From: Mycoplasmatota bacterium
GTDB lineage: Bacteria; Bacillota_I; Bacilli_A; RF39; UBA660
Direction of reading: 5' to 3'
NCBI GenBank assembly: GCA_022771205.1
Contig: JALFCF010000006.1
Coordinates: 62,001 to 126,000, forward strand
Length of the DNA stretch: 64,000 nucleotides
The translations under genes and the position numbers were made by a program. Numbering within the stretch: position 1 is the first letter of the stretch; every line of letters begins with the position of its first letter. This document shows, piece by piece, positions 33,206 to 43,138 of this stretch. Below the pieces are notes generated by a model. The model did not search any database and had not been told where the DNA came from. It saw nothing but the letters and a program-made list of their open reading frames with translations.

Positions 33206-35482
33206 TTAGCAATTAATTCCTTTTATTTGCTTTTCTTCATATTCATCAGTATAAATAACTTTTGTTTTTTTTGGCTTTCCAATATTTTTTGCTTCAATCG
33301 CAGCAAAAATAACAGCAGCAATATAAATAGATGAATAAGCTCCAGCAATAAATCCAAATAACATTGCTAAATTAAACGTTAAAATTTCTTTAGAACCTAA
33401 GAAAATTAAAATTACAATTGGTATTAATGTAGACAAGAAAGTATGAAGTGTTCTTATAAAGGTTTCACAAACAGCTCTATTAGTTACTTTCCATACAGTC
33501 TCTTTTGTCATCTTCTTTTCTGAAACATTAGCTAGTTCTTCACGAATTCTATCGAATGTAACAATTGTATCATTAATAGAATATCCAATAATTGCAAGAA
33601 TAGCGGCAATAAACATAGTAGAAATTTGTAGACGGAATATAATGAATAATGCAAAAATAAACAATACATCATGGAACAAAGAAACAACTCCACCAACAGC
33701 ATAGCTAAATTTAAAGCGAACAGAAATATAAAGAATAATACCTAATAATGAAAGTAATACCGAAATAATAGCATTCTTAACTAATTCTTGTTGAACAATA
33801 TTAGAAACAGCACCAATGTTTGTTTGAGCATCATATTTCTCCTCAAAATAATTAGTAACTTTATCTACCTCATCGCCCTCTAAAACATTATTAACCAAAA
33901 TATTAGTTTCATCTTTTGTAATTTCAATATCACGTTTTTCTAAATCCAATTTTTTCAAATCTTCATTAAGTTTTTTCTCAGTTAAATCTTCTTTGGTAAC
34001 AATAGCAATATCACTACCAGATTGATATTCAACACTTAAATTAAGTCCCTGTACAAAAAACATTACAACACCAAATACTAAAATAATGATAGATAATCCT
34101 ACAAACTGCTTAGTATATTTAAAGAAATTGAAATTTTTAAAAGGAACTACTTTTGTTTCTTCATTTTTAGAAACATCTGGAATATCTTCTGTTTTAACAT
34201 TAATAAATAATTTTGTTTTATCATTAAAATAATTAGTTTTAACAAACAATTTTAATAATAAACGATTAAGCCCAACCATAGTTACCATAATAACAGCAAC
34301 TGTAATAATTTGCATTGTAGCAAATCCTTTAATACTAGACTCACCAAGTACAAACATAATAATTGCAACTAATAAAGTAGTAACGTTAGCATCTAAAATA
34401 GCACTAAAACTTTCCTTAGAACCTTCTCTAAAAGCCATTGGTAAACTTTTTCCTTTATATAACTCATCTTTAATTCTTGCAAAAGTAATAATGCTAGAAT
34501 CTACTGCTGTACCAATTCCTAATATCAAAGCTGCAATACCAGGAAGTGTTAACACACCACCTACTACCCAAAATACTAAGAATACTAAAAAGGCATATAT
34601 CATCATAGAAACAGCTGAAATAAAGCCTGCAAAATGATAAACAGCAATTAAAAATAAAATAATTAATACTATACCAATAACACCTGCTATAAAAGTAGTT
34701 TGTAATGTATTATCACCAAAAGATGCCCCAACAGTTTGAGAAGATATTTCTGTTAATTTACTTGGTAAAGATCCACTATTAATTAAATCAACTAAATTCT
34801 CTACTTGTTCTTCCGTAAAGTTACCTTGAATAATAACATCACTAGCAAATCCTTGTGAAACAGTTGCCGCACTCAAACAATTAGACTCTTCAGTACCACA
34901 CAAACTTCCTTCACTAGCATAACTATCTTCATTCTCATTATAATCTAACCAAATAACAATCAAATTTTGATCATAATCCTTAACTTTATTGGTTACTTTA
35001 TAAAATTCTTCTTTATCTTTAACTGACAAAGAAACCGCTGGATTTCCAGAAGAATCCTGACTAACTTTAGCCCCTCCAGACACCAAAACATCACTTGTCA
35101 TCAACAAATTATCTTCACTATCTCTAAAAGATAAAGTTGCAACCGTTGATAATTGCTTTCTTGCTTCTTCTGGATTAGTAACACCAGCAAGCTTTACACG
35201 AATTTTATCATTCCCTTCTATAGTAATTTCCGGTTCCGTAACTCCAAGACTATCAATACGTTTACTTAAAGTCTTATAAGTAGCCATAATTTTATCATGA
35301 GTCATCTTAGATCCATCAATAGATTCTACTTTATAAAGGATTTCAAAACCTCCTTGTAAATCCAATCCAAATTTTAAATTTTTAAACAAAGGAATACAAA
35401 GAAAACATAATACAACAACTAATAAAACTAAAAATATAGTGGTACGTATAACTTTTCCTTTGCCTTTATTATTATTTTTCAT
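33206..35482 (-). CDS. secDF: Protein translocase subunit SecDF (fused)
   Basis: 758-residue fusion of SecD and SecF, which uses the proton gradient to pull secreted proteins across the membrane. SecD half: first helix, then the FGLDLQGG motif, an external domain of about 200 residues and five helices (residues ~265-410). SecF half begins around residue 455, with another external domain and five helices. A fused form is typical of Bacilli. It lies between comN and relA. The signal peptidase gene lepB is elsewhere in the window (59.7 kb). Confidence 0.95.
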   Translation of the reverse strand: MKNNNKGKGKVIRTTIFLVLLVVVLCFLCIPLFKNLKFGLDLQGGFEILYKVESIDGSKMTHDKIMATYKTLSKRIDSLGVTEPEITIEGNDKIRVKLAGVTNPEEARKQLSTVATLSFRDSEDNLLMTSDVLVSGGAKVSQDSSGNPAVSLSVKDKEEFYKVTNKVKDYDQNLIVIWLDYNENEDSYASEGSLCGTEESNCLSAATVSQGFASDVIIQGNFTEEQVENLVDLINSGSLPSKLTEISSQTVGASFGDNTLQTTFIAGVIGIVLIILFLIAVYHFAGFISAVSMMIYAFLVFLVFWVVGGVLTLPGIAALILGIGTAVDSSIITFARIKDELYKGKSLPMAFREGSKESFSAILDANVTTLLVAIIMFVLGESSIKGFATMQIITVAVIMVTMVGLNRLLLKLFVKTNYFNDKTKLFINVKTEDIPDVSKNEETKVVPFKNFNFFKYTKQFVGLSIIILVFGVVMFFVQGLNLSVEYQSGSDIAIVTKEDLTEKKLNEDLKKLDLEKRDIEITKDETNILVNNVLEGDEVDKVTNYFEEKYDAQTNIGAVSNIVQQELVKNAIISVLLSLLGIILYISVRFKFSYAVGGVVSLFHDVLFIFALFIIFRLQISTMFIAAILAIIGYSINDTIVTFDRIREELANVSEKKMTKETVWKVTNRAVCETFIRTLHTFLSTLIPIVILIFLGSKEILTFNLAMLFGFIAGAYSSIYIAAVIFAAIEAKNIGKPKKTKVIYTDEYEEKQIKGINC

Positions 35483-35496
35483 ACCTATCCACCTCT

Positions 35497-35775
35497 CTAA
35501 ATCGTTTCTAAATCATCTTGACTTCTTCTCGTCCTGGCTAGCTTTCCTTTCAAATACTCATCTAACTTATAATTATCAACATGTAAAATATCATTTACAA
35601 TATCTGATAAAGTAAGATTTTTAGCTTTTTTCCATTTAGAAAAAATCAAATAATTCCAAATGTCAATCAATTGAATATAAGGATACCCCAAACGATGTAA
35701 TTCAGCAAGTTTTGCTTTTAAAGCAGGTTGTACTCTTTTATACAATTCTTCTTGAGAAGAAAACTCTAACTCCAT
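35497..35775 (-). CDS. comN: Post-transcriptional regulator ComN family
   Basis: 92-residue soluble protein of the ComN/YrzD family: it has the pattern LAELHRLGYPYIQLIDIWNYL then WKKAKNLTLSDIVNDILH, typical of the family. In B. subtilis comN sits just upstream of secDF, as here. ComN there affects localisation of comE mRNA; the role in this organism is unknown. The start at 35775 (MELEF) has GGTGAT upstream; the longer frame crosses the promoter region. Confidence 0.8.
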   Translation of the reverse strand: MELEFSSQEELYKRVQPALKAKLAELHRLGYPYIQLIDIWNYLIFSKWKKAKNLTLSDIVNDILHVDNYKLDEYLKGKLARTRRSQDDLETI

Positions 35776-35838
35776 AACATCACCTACCAAACTAATAACA
35801 TTATATCGCAAATATAACATATTTGAAAAGAAAAACAA

Positions 35839-35870
35839 AGAAAAAAGACAATATCTAATGATATTATCTT
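35839..35870 (-). terminator. Terminator after the broken ART-like gene
   Basis: Minus-strand stem AAGATAATATC / GATATTGTCTT (one G-U pair), 4-base loop, T run. Confidence 0.8.
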
Positions 35871-35885
35871 ATATTTTTATTGCAC

Positions 35886-36779
35886 TCACTTTTTAAAAGA
35901 AGGAGAATCCGAAAAATCATCAACATCACCAACATCATCAAACATAATAGAAAGATCACTATCATAAGTATCTCCATAAGAATTAGAAAGATGAAGATGT
36001 TCATCATTGTCTGTCAAATGAATACTATCAATATCACCTACGATTTCCTTATCTAAAGGAGTAGAACACATATACACAAAATATTGATCACCAATTTTTT
36101 CAACGCCACCTATAGAAAGCATTGTTTCTCTTTCCAATAACACTTCTTTCTCCCCTTTTAAGGCTAGTTGTGAATCCATAGGAAGAAACTTACTTTCTAA
36201 TGGAACATGAATAGCTAAAACAACTGGAGAAGACATAGTAAATTCTCCTCCTAAAGAAGTAGTAGTAGATAAAAAGGCATGTTCAGTAAAAGATTTTCCA
36301 ACAAAAGATTGTAAATCTTCTAAAGAAGAAATACCTAAATCTTGAAACTGTGCCAAATTACAACCACGAAAAAGAAACGAATCAGTATCACTCTTACAAT
36401 TGTCAATCGCAAAATCTAAAGAATCAATTACACCATCCAAATTATATTCGAAAGACTCAAAAGTAGCTAAATCCAAATCAGTTACCTTTTCACCAGTATC
36501 TCTGACATACCCATGATGCTGTCGTAAAAATCCATTAATTTTAGTAAAACCAGACCCAGCATACAATTCTATAGCTTTCTGAATCTTCATAGGAAATTCA
36601 TATAAATCCGGTTGAGAAATAGATTCTCATTCAGTATAAATGCCACGAAAAACATCCATAACATGCCTTTCTAATAAACGAACTCTTTCCTCACCCATTA
36701 CTCCTTCTAAAAAACTATCATCACGAATCGCCGTTAAATTATTAAAAATTTGTAATATTTCTTCATTTACATCTTTCAT
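35886..36779 (-). pseudogene. ADP-ribosyltransferase-like protein interrupted by in-frame TGA
   Basis: A single frame of 297 codons, starting at ATG 36779 behind GAGGGTG, is interrupted by a TGA at 36627-36629 after 50 codons; the rest continues in the same frame to 35886. The internal ATG at 36590 has no ribosome binding site. The second part has the R-S-E layout of ADP-ribosyltransferases: FRGCN (Arg), FLSTTTS (the Ser-Thr-Ser strand) and GEKEVLLERE, whose Glu-x-Glu is typical of arginine-modifying enzymes, at correct spacing. No signal peptide. It lies 23 bp downstream of xerC. It could be a true pseudogene, a recoded gene or a sequence error; the conserved catalytic residues argue against long decay. 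Family call is from motifs only. Confidence 0.65.
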
Positions 36780-36802
36780 ATATTCACACCCTCTTACAAT
36801 AA

Positions 36803-37726
36803 CTACTTCTTATCACCAGAATCAATTCTAGCTCTAGGAAAGCTATGTTCATATACATTTTTTAATCTATCAGTAGTAATATGCGTATAAATTTGAGTTG
36901 CCTTGATACTTTCATGCCCCAATAATTTTTGTACAGTCATCAAATCACATCCTTGATTCAATAAGTGCGTTGCAAAACTATGTCTAATCATATGAGGAGA
37001 TATATTTTTCTGTATACTTGTCTTTTTTATAATTTCTTCAAGCAAATATCTTACTCCTCGTTCTGTTAATTTACTTCCTCGTGCATTTAAAAATAAATAA
37101 GGACTTTTACTAATATTTAAAGATAAATATGCATCATGCAAATATAATTTCAATATTTCTTCACAATAATCGCCATAAGGAACTAATCTCTCTTTATTCC
37201 CTTTACCTAAAACTAAAATACTTCTATTATTAAAATTAATATCAGACACTTTAATAGACACTAACTCTCCTACACGAACTCCAGTAGCATAAAGCATTTC
37301 CAAAACCAAACGATCTCTTTGCCCTAAAGCCGTAGACAAATCACAAGCTTCGAATAATGACTCTAACTCATTGTATTCAAAATAACGAGGCAACTTTTTT
37401 TCTTTTTTAGGACCATTCAATAAAGAAAAAACATTATTAGAAACAATACCTTCATTAGCTAAGTATTGATAAAATCCTCTTAAAGAACTCAGTTTTCTAT
37501 CTATAGAAGAATTTTTATCTTTTTTTTCGTCTTTCAAGTACATTAGAAAAAAGCGTAAATCACTATAAACTACGCTTTTATAATCTATTTCTTCCCTGTT
37601 TAAATACTCAAAAAACTCTAATATGTCCCTATTATAGTTATCTATTGTATAATCAGAATAATTCTTTTGATATTTTAAATAATCCAAATAACTATGAATA
37701 GTTTTCTCCATCTCTTTTCTTGACAT
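36803..37726 (-). CDS. xerC: Tyrosine recombinase XerC
   Basis: Site-specific recombinase that resolves chromosome dimers at dif. An N-terminal SAM-like DNA-binding domain (residues 1-95) precedes the catalytic domain with all active residues: Arg in ATGVRVGEL, Lys in GKGNKERLVP, His-x-x-Arg in HMIRHSFATH, His in LLGHESI and Tyr in QIYTHI. About 307 residues is standard. XerC is preferred to XerD because of its place downstream of topA, as codV/xerC in Bacillus; no second copy is visible here. Start at 37726 is likely (37711 possible). It overlaps the upstream gene by 35 bp. Confidence 0.85.
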   Translation of the reverse strand: MSRKEMEKTIHSYLDYLKYQKNYSDYTIDNYNRDILEFFEYLNREEIDYKSVVYSDLRFFLMYLKDEKKDKNSSIDRKLSSLRGFYQYLANEGIVSNNVFSLLNGPKKEKKLPRYFEYNELESLFEACDLSTALGQRDRLVLEMLYATGVRVGELVSIKVSDINFNNRSILVLGKGNKERLVPYGDYCEEILKLYLHDAYLSLNISKSPYLFLNARGSKLTERGVRYLLEEIIKKTSIQKNISPHMIRHSFATHLLNQGCDLMTVQKLLGHESIKATQIYTHITTDRLKNVYEHSFPRARIDSGDKK

Positions 37727-39035
37727 AAGCACCACTTCCACTTTTCTCACCATTTTCTTGGTTGCGACTACAATATTGCAATTCTAAGTCACGATATTCA
37801 TCATATAATCGACACCAAGCATAAGCTCGATTCAACTCATCATCATGGTTGTAGAAATAACGATTTAAAGATCTCTGTTCTAAATAAAGTTCTTCTTCTG
37901 ATTGAGCAGTATAATAATTCCCCTTGCTATGTTCTTCAGTAATAAGTGCATTCGTACGATTAATAAATAGAACTCTTCGTTTCATACTTTTAGTCAAATA
38001 TTGATTAAAGCACATTTGATGATAATCATCAATAGGAACAAAAAACATTTCGGTATTAAACTCTATTTTCTTTCCTCCATCAACTTCTTTAAAAGTATCT
38101 CTTGGCAAATTCGATAAAATTCCCATGGTAAATTTTCTCTTTTCAGCCATCGGAACTTCACTATAAGTAGGAATATCTTTAATTCTAAACACTGGCTTCT
38201 TAGGCTTTGGTAAAGGATTATTCTCTTGTAATGGTTTTTGTTCTTTACTTTCAGCTTCCTTTTTTTCCTCTTGGTCAAGCATCTTAGCATAATCAAACAA
38301 AGTTAATTGATTAGGATCATAACCAGAATTTAAATGTGCTAAAAGTTCTGCTTTGATTTTTAATCTTCTTCTCTCATTTGCTCTAAAAATATCACTAGCA
38401 TTTTCAAATATATTTCCTCGCATCGTCATTAAGTTTTTATACTTCTCTTGTGCCTCTACAATATTTCTAAGTAACGTATATGAACGAAAAGCCCAACCAC
38501 CTTCAAAATTTCTAAGTTTTTCTACTCCATCATAACGATTTTTAGTTTTAAAATATTCTAAAAATTTACCATAAATATTTGTCATATTAGCTATTAACAT
38601 ATTATAAAACTGATCTGAACGATTGGCTAAACTATAAAATCTACGTAGAATGCTTTCTGCTCTTTGATAAGCTTTATCTCCACCAATACCTAAATTAGAA
38701 GATGCAATATTTCTTAAATCTGTAATATCAGAATTATTATTATAATTATATAAAACTTCATAAAATTTTAAATTACCATTTTTCTTAGGTTGAAAAGCAA
38801 TATACAATTTAACATCTTTTGAATAAATTCTATTATCATTATACAAAAAATCAATTAATTGTTCTTCACTACTAAAACGAGTGGTAAATAAATCTATTTT
38901 CTCTAACTTACCAGATTTTAATGGTTCATAGCCATGTTTATCAGAATAATCACTCAAGCCAATAGGAACAATAGAAAAATCTTGATGTTCATTCTCCTGA
39001 GCTATTAAAAAATATTGAATATTTCCACCGGCCAT
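37692..39035 (-). CDS. Unknown protein between topA and xerC
   Basis: 447 residues, soluble, no family recognised. It has an N-terminal part with beta-like segments, a helical middle with many Arg/Lys, and a low-complexity hinge rich in Glu, Lys and Pro at about residues 250-285 (QEEKKEAESKEQK then NPLPKPKKP), so two domains are likely. GGGGGGA precedes the ATG. It occupies the place where Bacillus has trmFO between topA and xerC. Confidence 0.65.
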   Translation of the reverse strand: MAGGNIQYFLIAQENEHQDFSIVPIGLSDYSDKHGYEPLKSGKLEKIDLFTTRFSSEEQLIDFLYNDNRIYSKDVKLYIAFQPKKNGNLKFYEVLYNYNNNSDITDLRNIASSNLGIGGDKAYQRAESILRRFYSLANRSDQFYNMLIANMTNIYGKFLEYFKTKNRYDGVEKLRNFEGGWAFRSYTLLRNIVEAQEKYKNLMTMRGNIFENASDIFRANERRRLKIKAELLAHLNSGYDPNQLTLFDYAKMLDQEEKKEAESKEQKPLQENNPLPKPKKPVFRIKDIPTYSEVPMAEKRKFTMGILSNLPRDTFKEVDGGKKIEFNTEMFFVPIDDYHQMCFNQYLTKSMKRRVLFINRTNALITEEHSKGNYYTAQSEEELYLEQRSLNRYFYNHDDELNRAYAWCRLYDEYRDLELQYCSRNQENGEKSGSGAYVKKRDGENYS

Positions 39036-39074
39036 AATATCCCCCCTAATTTGATAATATTATACTATAAATAA

Positions 39075-39102
39075 CAAAAAAAATCAATCCAACTAGGATT
39101 GA
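39075..39102 (-). terminator. Terminator of topA
   Basis: Minus-strand stem TCAATCC / GGATTGA with a short loop and a run of T, overlapping the topA stop. As the xerC gene group lies downstream on the same strand, it may only attenuate. Confidence 0.75.
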
Positions 39103-41123
39103 CTTTCTTCATAAGAACAATTACTACATTTAATTTTACCATTTTTTTCTACCATATAATGACCACATTCCGGACATTTATCAGAAACAGGTTTATCCCA
39201 TGAAGCAAATTTACATTTAGGATAGTTACTACATCCATAAAAAAGTTTACCCTTGCGTGTCTTTTTTTCAAGTATTTTTCCATCACATTCTGGACAATCC
39301 ATAATAACCACTTCTTCTACTTTTTCCTTCTTAATGTACTTACAAGTTGGATAATTAGAACAAGCGACAAATTCACCATAACGTCCGTTACGCACAACCA
39401 ACGGACTACCACATTCTGGACATTGTTCTCCCGTTTCTTCAGGAGCTTTTTTCTCCATATCTGAAAAAGCGCTTTTTACCCGTGGCTCGAATAATTGATA
39501 AAATTTTGCCAACAACTCATTCCAAACTTCTTTTCCTTCAGCAACCTTATCCAAATCTTCTTCCATATCACGAGTATATTCTACATTAATCAAATCACTA
39601 AAAAACTCTTGTAATTTATCTGTAGTTTCAACTCCCATGTCAGTAGGTTTAAATTTCTTATCTACCATCTCTACATAATTACGTTCTTTGATAGTATCAA
39701 TAATTTTGGCATAAGTTGAAGGGCGACCAATTCCCAACTCTTCCAATTCCTTAATAAGTTTAGCTTCAGTATATCTAGCTGGAGGCTTTGTAAAGTGTTG
39801 TTCACTAGTAACATCAGTAGCAACACATTCTTGTTTATCATTAACCTCTGGAAGAATCTTTTCTTCACTAGATTCATAATCTTCATATATTTTTAAATAT
39901 CCTTCAAAAAGTAAAACTTGTCCTGTAGTTTTAAACTTATAATCATTATTATCAAAAACAATAGTTGTCTGATTTACTTTAGCATCAGCCATAAGAGATG
40001 CAAGAGTACGTTTATAAATTAAAGAATATAATTTAAATTCATCAGGTTTTAAAAATGGTTTAACTTTTTCTGGAGTTCTCATTACACTAGTAGGTCGAAT
40101 TGCTTCATGAGCATCTTGAACATTTTCTTTCTTTTTACTCTGTTTAACAAAACCTACATAATTTTTTCCATAAACTTCTTCAATATATTTTCTAGCAGGT
40201 ATAACAAAATCATCAGATAAACGAGTAGAATCCGTTCTCATATAAGTAATCAAACCAACAGTTTCATTCTCTAAATCTATACCTTCATATAACTTTTGAG
40301 CAATACTCATAGTCTTTTTAGCTGGAAATCCTAATTTAGTAGAAGCCTCTTGTTGCAAAGTAGAAGTAATAAATGGAAATTTACTCTTTTTAGCCTTTTC
40401 CTTCGTATCAACAGACTCTACAATGTAAATATCACCTAAAGCTTCTAACACTTTATTAGCTTCATCCTCAGACTTCAATTCTATATCATCTGTTTTATAT
40501 TTAAATAAGACCGCTTCATAATCCGGAAATATTGCTGTAATTGTCCAATATTCTTCTGGATTAAATGCATTAATTTCTCTTTCTCGATCAACAATTAGTT
40601 TTAAAGCAACACTTTGTACACGCCCAGCACTTTTAGCACCAATTTTACTTTGTAATAATTTAGAAAGTCGAAAACCAATAATACGATCTAAAATTCTACG
40701 TGTTTCTTGACTTTTTACCAAATTATCATCGATCACTGTTGGATTTTTAATAGCATCCAATACCTTATCATGCGTTATTTCATGAAATAAAATACGTTTG
40801 TATTGATTATCTTTAATACCTAAAGCATCTTTTAAATGCCAAGCAATGGCCTCCCCTTCACGATCAGGGTCGCTTGCAAGATATACCATATCACTATTTT
40901 TTACATCTTTTTTTAATTCCTTAATAATCTTACCTTTTCCTTTAATAGGAATATAATTAGGTTTAAACCCATTTTCAATATCGACACCAAGTCCATATTG
41001 ACCAGTTGTTGCTAAATCACGAATATGCCCTTTAGAGGAAACAACTTTATAGTCTTTTCCTAAATACTTTTCAATTGTTTTACTTTTACTAGGACTTTCG
41101 ACAATAACTAGATTCTTTGACAT
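39093..41123 (-). CDS. topA: DNA topoisomerase I
   Basis: Relaxes negative supercoils. N-terminal TOPRIM domain (VIVESPSKSKTIEKYLG; DPDREGEAIAWHL), catalytic Tyr in GLITYMRTDSTR, and at the C-terminus three zinc ribbons: CPECGS...CSNYPTC, CPECDG...CSNYPKC, and a shorter CPECGH...CSNC. 676 residues. A strong AAGGAGG precedes the ATG. Confidence 0.97.
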   Translation of the reverse strand: MSKNLVIVESPSKSKTIEKYLGKDYKVVSSKGHIRDLATTGQYGLGVDIENGFKPNYIPIKGKGKIIKELKKDVKNSDMVYLASDPDREGEAIAWHLKDALGIKDNQYKRILFHEITHDKVLDAIKNPTVIDDNLVKSQETRRILDRIIGFRLSKLLQSKIGAKSAGRVQSVALKLIVDREREINAFNPEEYWTITAIFPDYEAVLFKYKTDDIELKSEDEANKVLEALGDIYIVESVDTKEKAKKSKFPFITSTLQQEASTKLGFPAKKTMSIAQKLYEGIDLENETVGLITYMRTDSTRLSDDFVIPARKYIEEVYGKNYVGFVKQSKKKENVQDAHEAIRPTSVMRTPEKVKPFLKPDEFKLYSLIYKRTLASLMADAKVNQTTIVFDNNDYKFKTTGQVLLFEGYLKIYEDYESSEEKILPEVNDKQECVATDVTSEQHFTKPPARYTEAKLIKELEELGIGRPSTYAKIIDTIKERNYVEMVDKKFKPTDMGVETTDKLQEFFSDLINVEYTRDMEEDLDKVAEGKEVWNELLAKFYQLFEPRVKSAFSDMEKKAPEETGEQCPECGSPLVVRNGRYGEFVACSNYPTCKYIKKEKVEEVVIMDCPECDGKILEKKTRKGKLFYGCSNYPKCKFASWDKPVSDKCPECGHYMVEKNGKIKCSNCSYEESQS

Positions 41124-41147
41124 GAAATGCCTCCTTAACTCTATATA

Positions 41148-41176
41148 CTTATACTAACATTTTATAATTTTGTCAA
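41148..41176 (-). promoter_or_regulatory. topA promoter
   Basis: Minus-strand TTGACA, 17 bp, TATAAG, ending 25 bp before the topA start. Confidence 0.7.
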
Positions 41177-41223
41177 CAAATATTTTCTTCATCTATATTA
41201 TTATAAAAAAAGAAAACTTATTC

Positions 41224-42210
41224 TTAAAAAAGTGAAAGTTGCTTTTCTAAATAATCTCGAACTGGACCATAACTTTTCCTATGTTCTGGAATAATACCGT
41301 ACTCTTCAATCGCCGCCAAATGTTTCTTAGTAGGATAACCTTTATTATCTTTAAAATCATACATAGGGTACTTTTTATCCAACTCATCTAGCATTCTATC
41401 TCTAGTAACTTTAGCAATAACACTAGCAGCACTAATAGTAATACTTTTAAAATCACCCTTAATAATCGATGTAGTTGGAATATCTACCGAAAGTGGCATA
41501 GCATCAATTAAGACATGCTCGGGTTTTACACCGCATTTGTCAATAGCTTCTTTCATAGCTAACTTAGTGGCCTCATATATATTAACTTCATCTATCTTCT
41601 TTTCAGAAATTATTCCAATTCCAACTGATATAGCTTGCCTCATAATCTCATCGTAATAAAAGTCTCTCTTTTTCTCACTTAACTTTTTAGAATCTGTAAG
41701 ACCTTCTAGAGAAAAATGTTCTGGCAAAATCACACAAGCCGCAACAACAGGACCAACTAAAGGCCCCCTACCAACTTCATCTACTCCAGCAATCAAAGTA
41801 ACTCCAGTTTTTCTTAATTTACGCTCAAAATAATAATTATCCTGACTACAAACCAAAAGTTCCAATTTTTGAATAAGTTTCTTATCCCTGGGTTTATTCT
41901 CCAATTTTTTCAACTCATATGTAGCTTCTACATCAGCAAATCTATAACCATCAATTTCAACAATTTTTGCCTCATCATAAAAATTAGTACCAATCTCAAA
42001 AGAATCAAAATATTTAATTTCACTTCCAAAATATCCCTCCTTAGTATTCCAAGAAATAGAATTATAATAGTCTAAAGAACAAGCTAAATCAATATCACTT
42101 GTTTCATCTAAAAGATTTTGACACACCAAACTGGCACCACTAATAATAATATATTTACTTTTATCTAATTCTAAACTATTTAACTTTTCTAATATTTCTT
42201 CTTTTTTCAT
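41224..42210 (-). CDS. rnhB: Nucleotidyltransferase-like domain fused to RNase HII
   Basis: 328 residues. The C-terminal 200 or so are RNase HII, which removes ribonucleotides from DNA: AGVDEVGRGPLVGPVVAA holds the first Asp-Glu pair, VLIDAMPL and the ASVIAKVTRD region the others. The N-terminal 115 residues resemble a minimal nucleotidyltransferase: YIIISGASLVCQNLL followed by TSDIDLA (Gly-x-Ser ... Asp-x-Asp), and a C-terminal Lys/Arg-rich helix (ELKKLENKPRDKKLIQKLELL... type) as in MNT/AbiEii-like proteins. Normal RNase HII is 200-260 residues. The frame is continuous with one good start, so this is a fusion and not two genes. Function of the front domain unknown. Confidence 0.88.
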   Translation of the reverse strand: MKKEEILEKLNSLELDKSKYIIISGASLVCQNLLDETSDIDLACSLDYYNSISWNTKEGYFGSEIKYFDSFEIGTNFYDEAKIVEIDGYRFADVEATYELKKLENKPRDKKLIQKLELLVCSQDNYYFERKLRKTGVTLIAGVDEVGRGPLVGPVVAACVILPEHFSLEGLTDSKKLSEKKRDFYYDEIMRQAISVGIGIISEKKIDEVNIYEATKLAMKEAIDKCGVKPEHVLIDAMPLSVDIPTTSIIKGDFKSITISAASVIAKVTRDRMLDELDKKYPMYDFKDNKGYPTKKHLAAIEEYGIIPEHRKSYGPVRDYLEKQLSLF

Positions 42211-42257
42211 AAATTCACTTCCATAACTATTGTATCATAATAAAAAAGAATAAATAA

Positions 42258-43133
42258 TTATTCTTTAATATTTAACCTGTCAAAAGTAACTGGTCCAAAA
42301 TATCCATTTTTAAAATCTTGTAAAATAATACGGGAAACTTTTTCATAATCAGCTACGCCGCCTTTACCTAACGCCCCTCTACGTCCAGCAATAATATCAT
42401 AAGATTCAATTAAATCATCATCAATCTCTGTAATTCCATATCTCTCTTCTAGAGCATGTGGATACAATTGATACATTTTTTTCAAAATAAAAGAAGCAAT
42501 TTGATCATCATTTAATATTTCTTCCTTAATAGAAGAAAAACAAGCAAGTATATGAGCAGCCTCTTGGTCTTCAATTTTTGGCCATAATATTCCTGGCGTA
42601 TCTAACAAATCAATATTTTTATGAATACGAATCCAACTTAAACTCTTAGTAAATCCAGGCTTGTTACCAACACCAGCAGATTTTCTCCCAACTAAGCGAT
42701 TAATTAATGTACTTTTACCAACATTAGGAACACCTAAAATTAGAGCTCTAATATTTCTAGGCTTTAATCCCTTTAATTTTCTCTTTTCATTTTCTTCTTT
42801 TAAAACTTCCTCACTAGCACTGATTATCTTTTTAACATTAACTCCACTCATCAAATCAACAGGAATAACCTGATATCCCAAACTTTCATAATAAGAAATA
42901 AACTTATCTGTCTCACTCTTATCACACAAATCATACTTAGTCATAATTAAAATTCTTGGTTTATTTTTTATTAAATCATCAATATCTACTATTTTAGATG
43001 ACTTCGGCATTCGAGCATCAATAACTTCATAAACAATATCAATTAAATCAAGCTTTTCAGTAATCTCCCGCTTAGTCTTAGCCATATGCCCAGGATACCA
43101 GTTGATGTTTGTCGAATTTTGTCGATTTTCCAT
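42258..43133 (-). CDS. rbgA: Ribosome biogenesis GTPase RbgA (YlqF)
   Basis: Circularly permuted GTPase needed for late assembly of the 50S subunit. The N-terminal motif INWYPGHMAKT is typical; G4 (MTKYDLCD) comes before G1 (GVPNVGKSTLINRL), then G3 (DTPG), and an ANTAR-like C-terminal region. 291 residues. GGAGTGAT precedes the ATG, overlapping the TGA stop of the CYTH gene; that overlap supports TGA as a stop. Together with rnhB it matches the rbgA-rnhB neighbourhood of Bacillus. Confidence 0.95.
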   Translation of the reverse strand: MENRQNSTNINWYPGHMAKTKREITEKLDLIDIVYEVIDARMPKSSKIVDIDDLIKNKPRILIMTKYDLCDKSETDKFISYYESLGYQVIPVDLMSGVNVKKIISASEEVLKEENEKRKLKGLKPRNIRALILGVPNVGKSTLINRLVGRKSAGVGNKPGFTKSLSWIRIHKNIDLLDTPGILWPKIEDQEAAHILACFSSIKEEILNDDQIASFILKKMYQLYPHALEERYGITEIDDDLIESYDIIAGRRGALGKGGVADYEKVSRIILQDFKNGYFGPVTFDRLNIKE

Positions 43134-43138
43134 TTATA

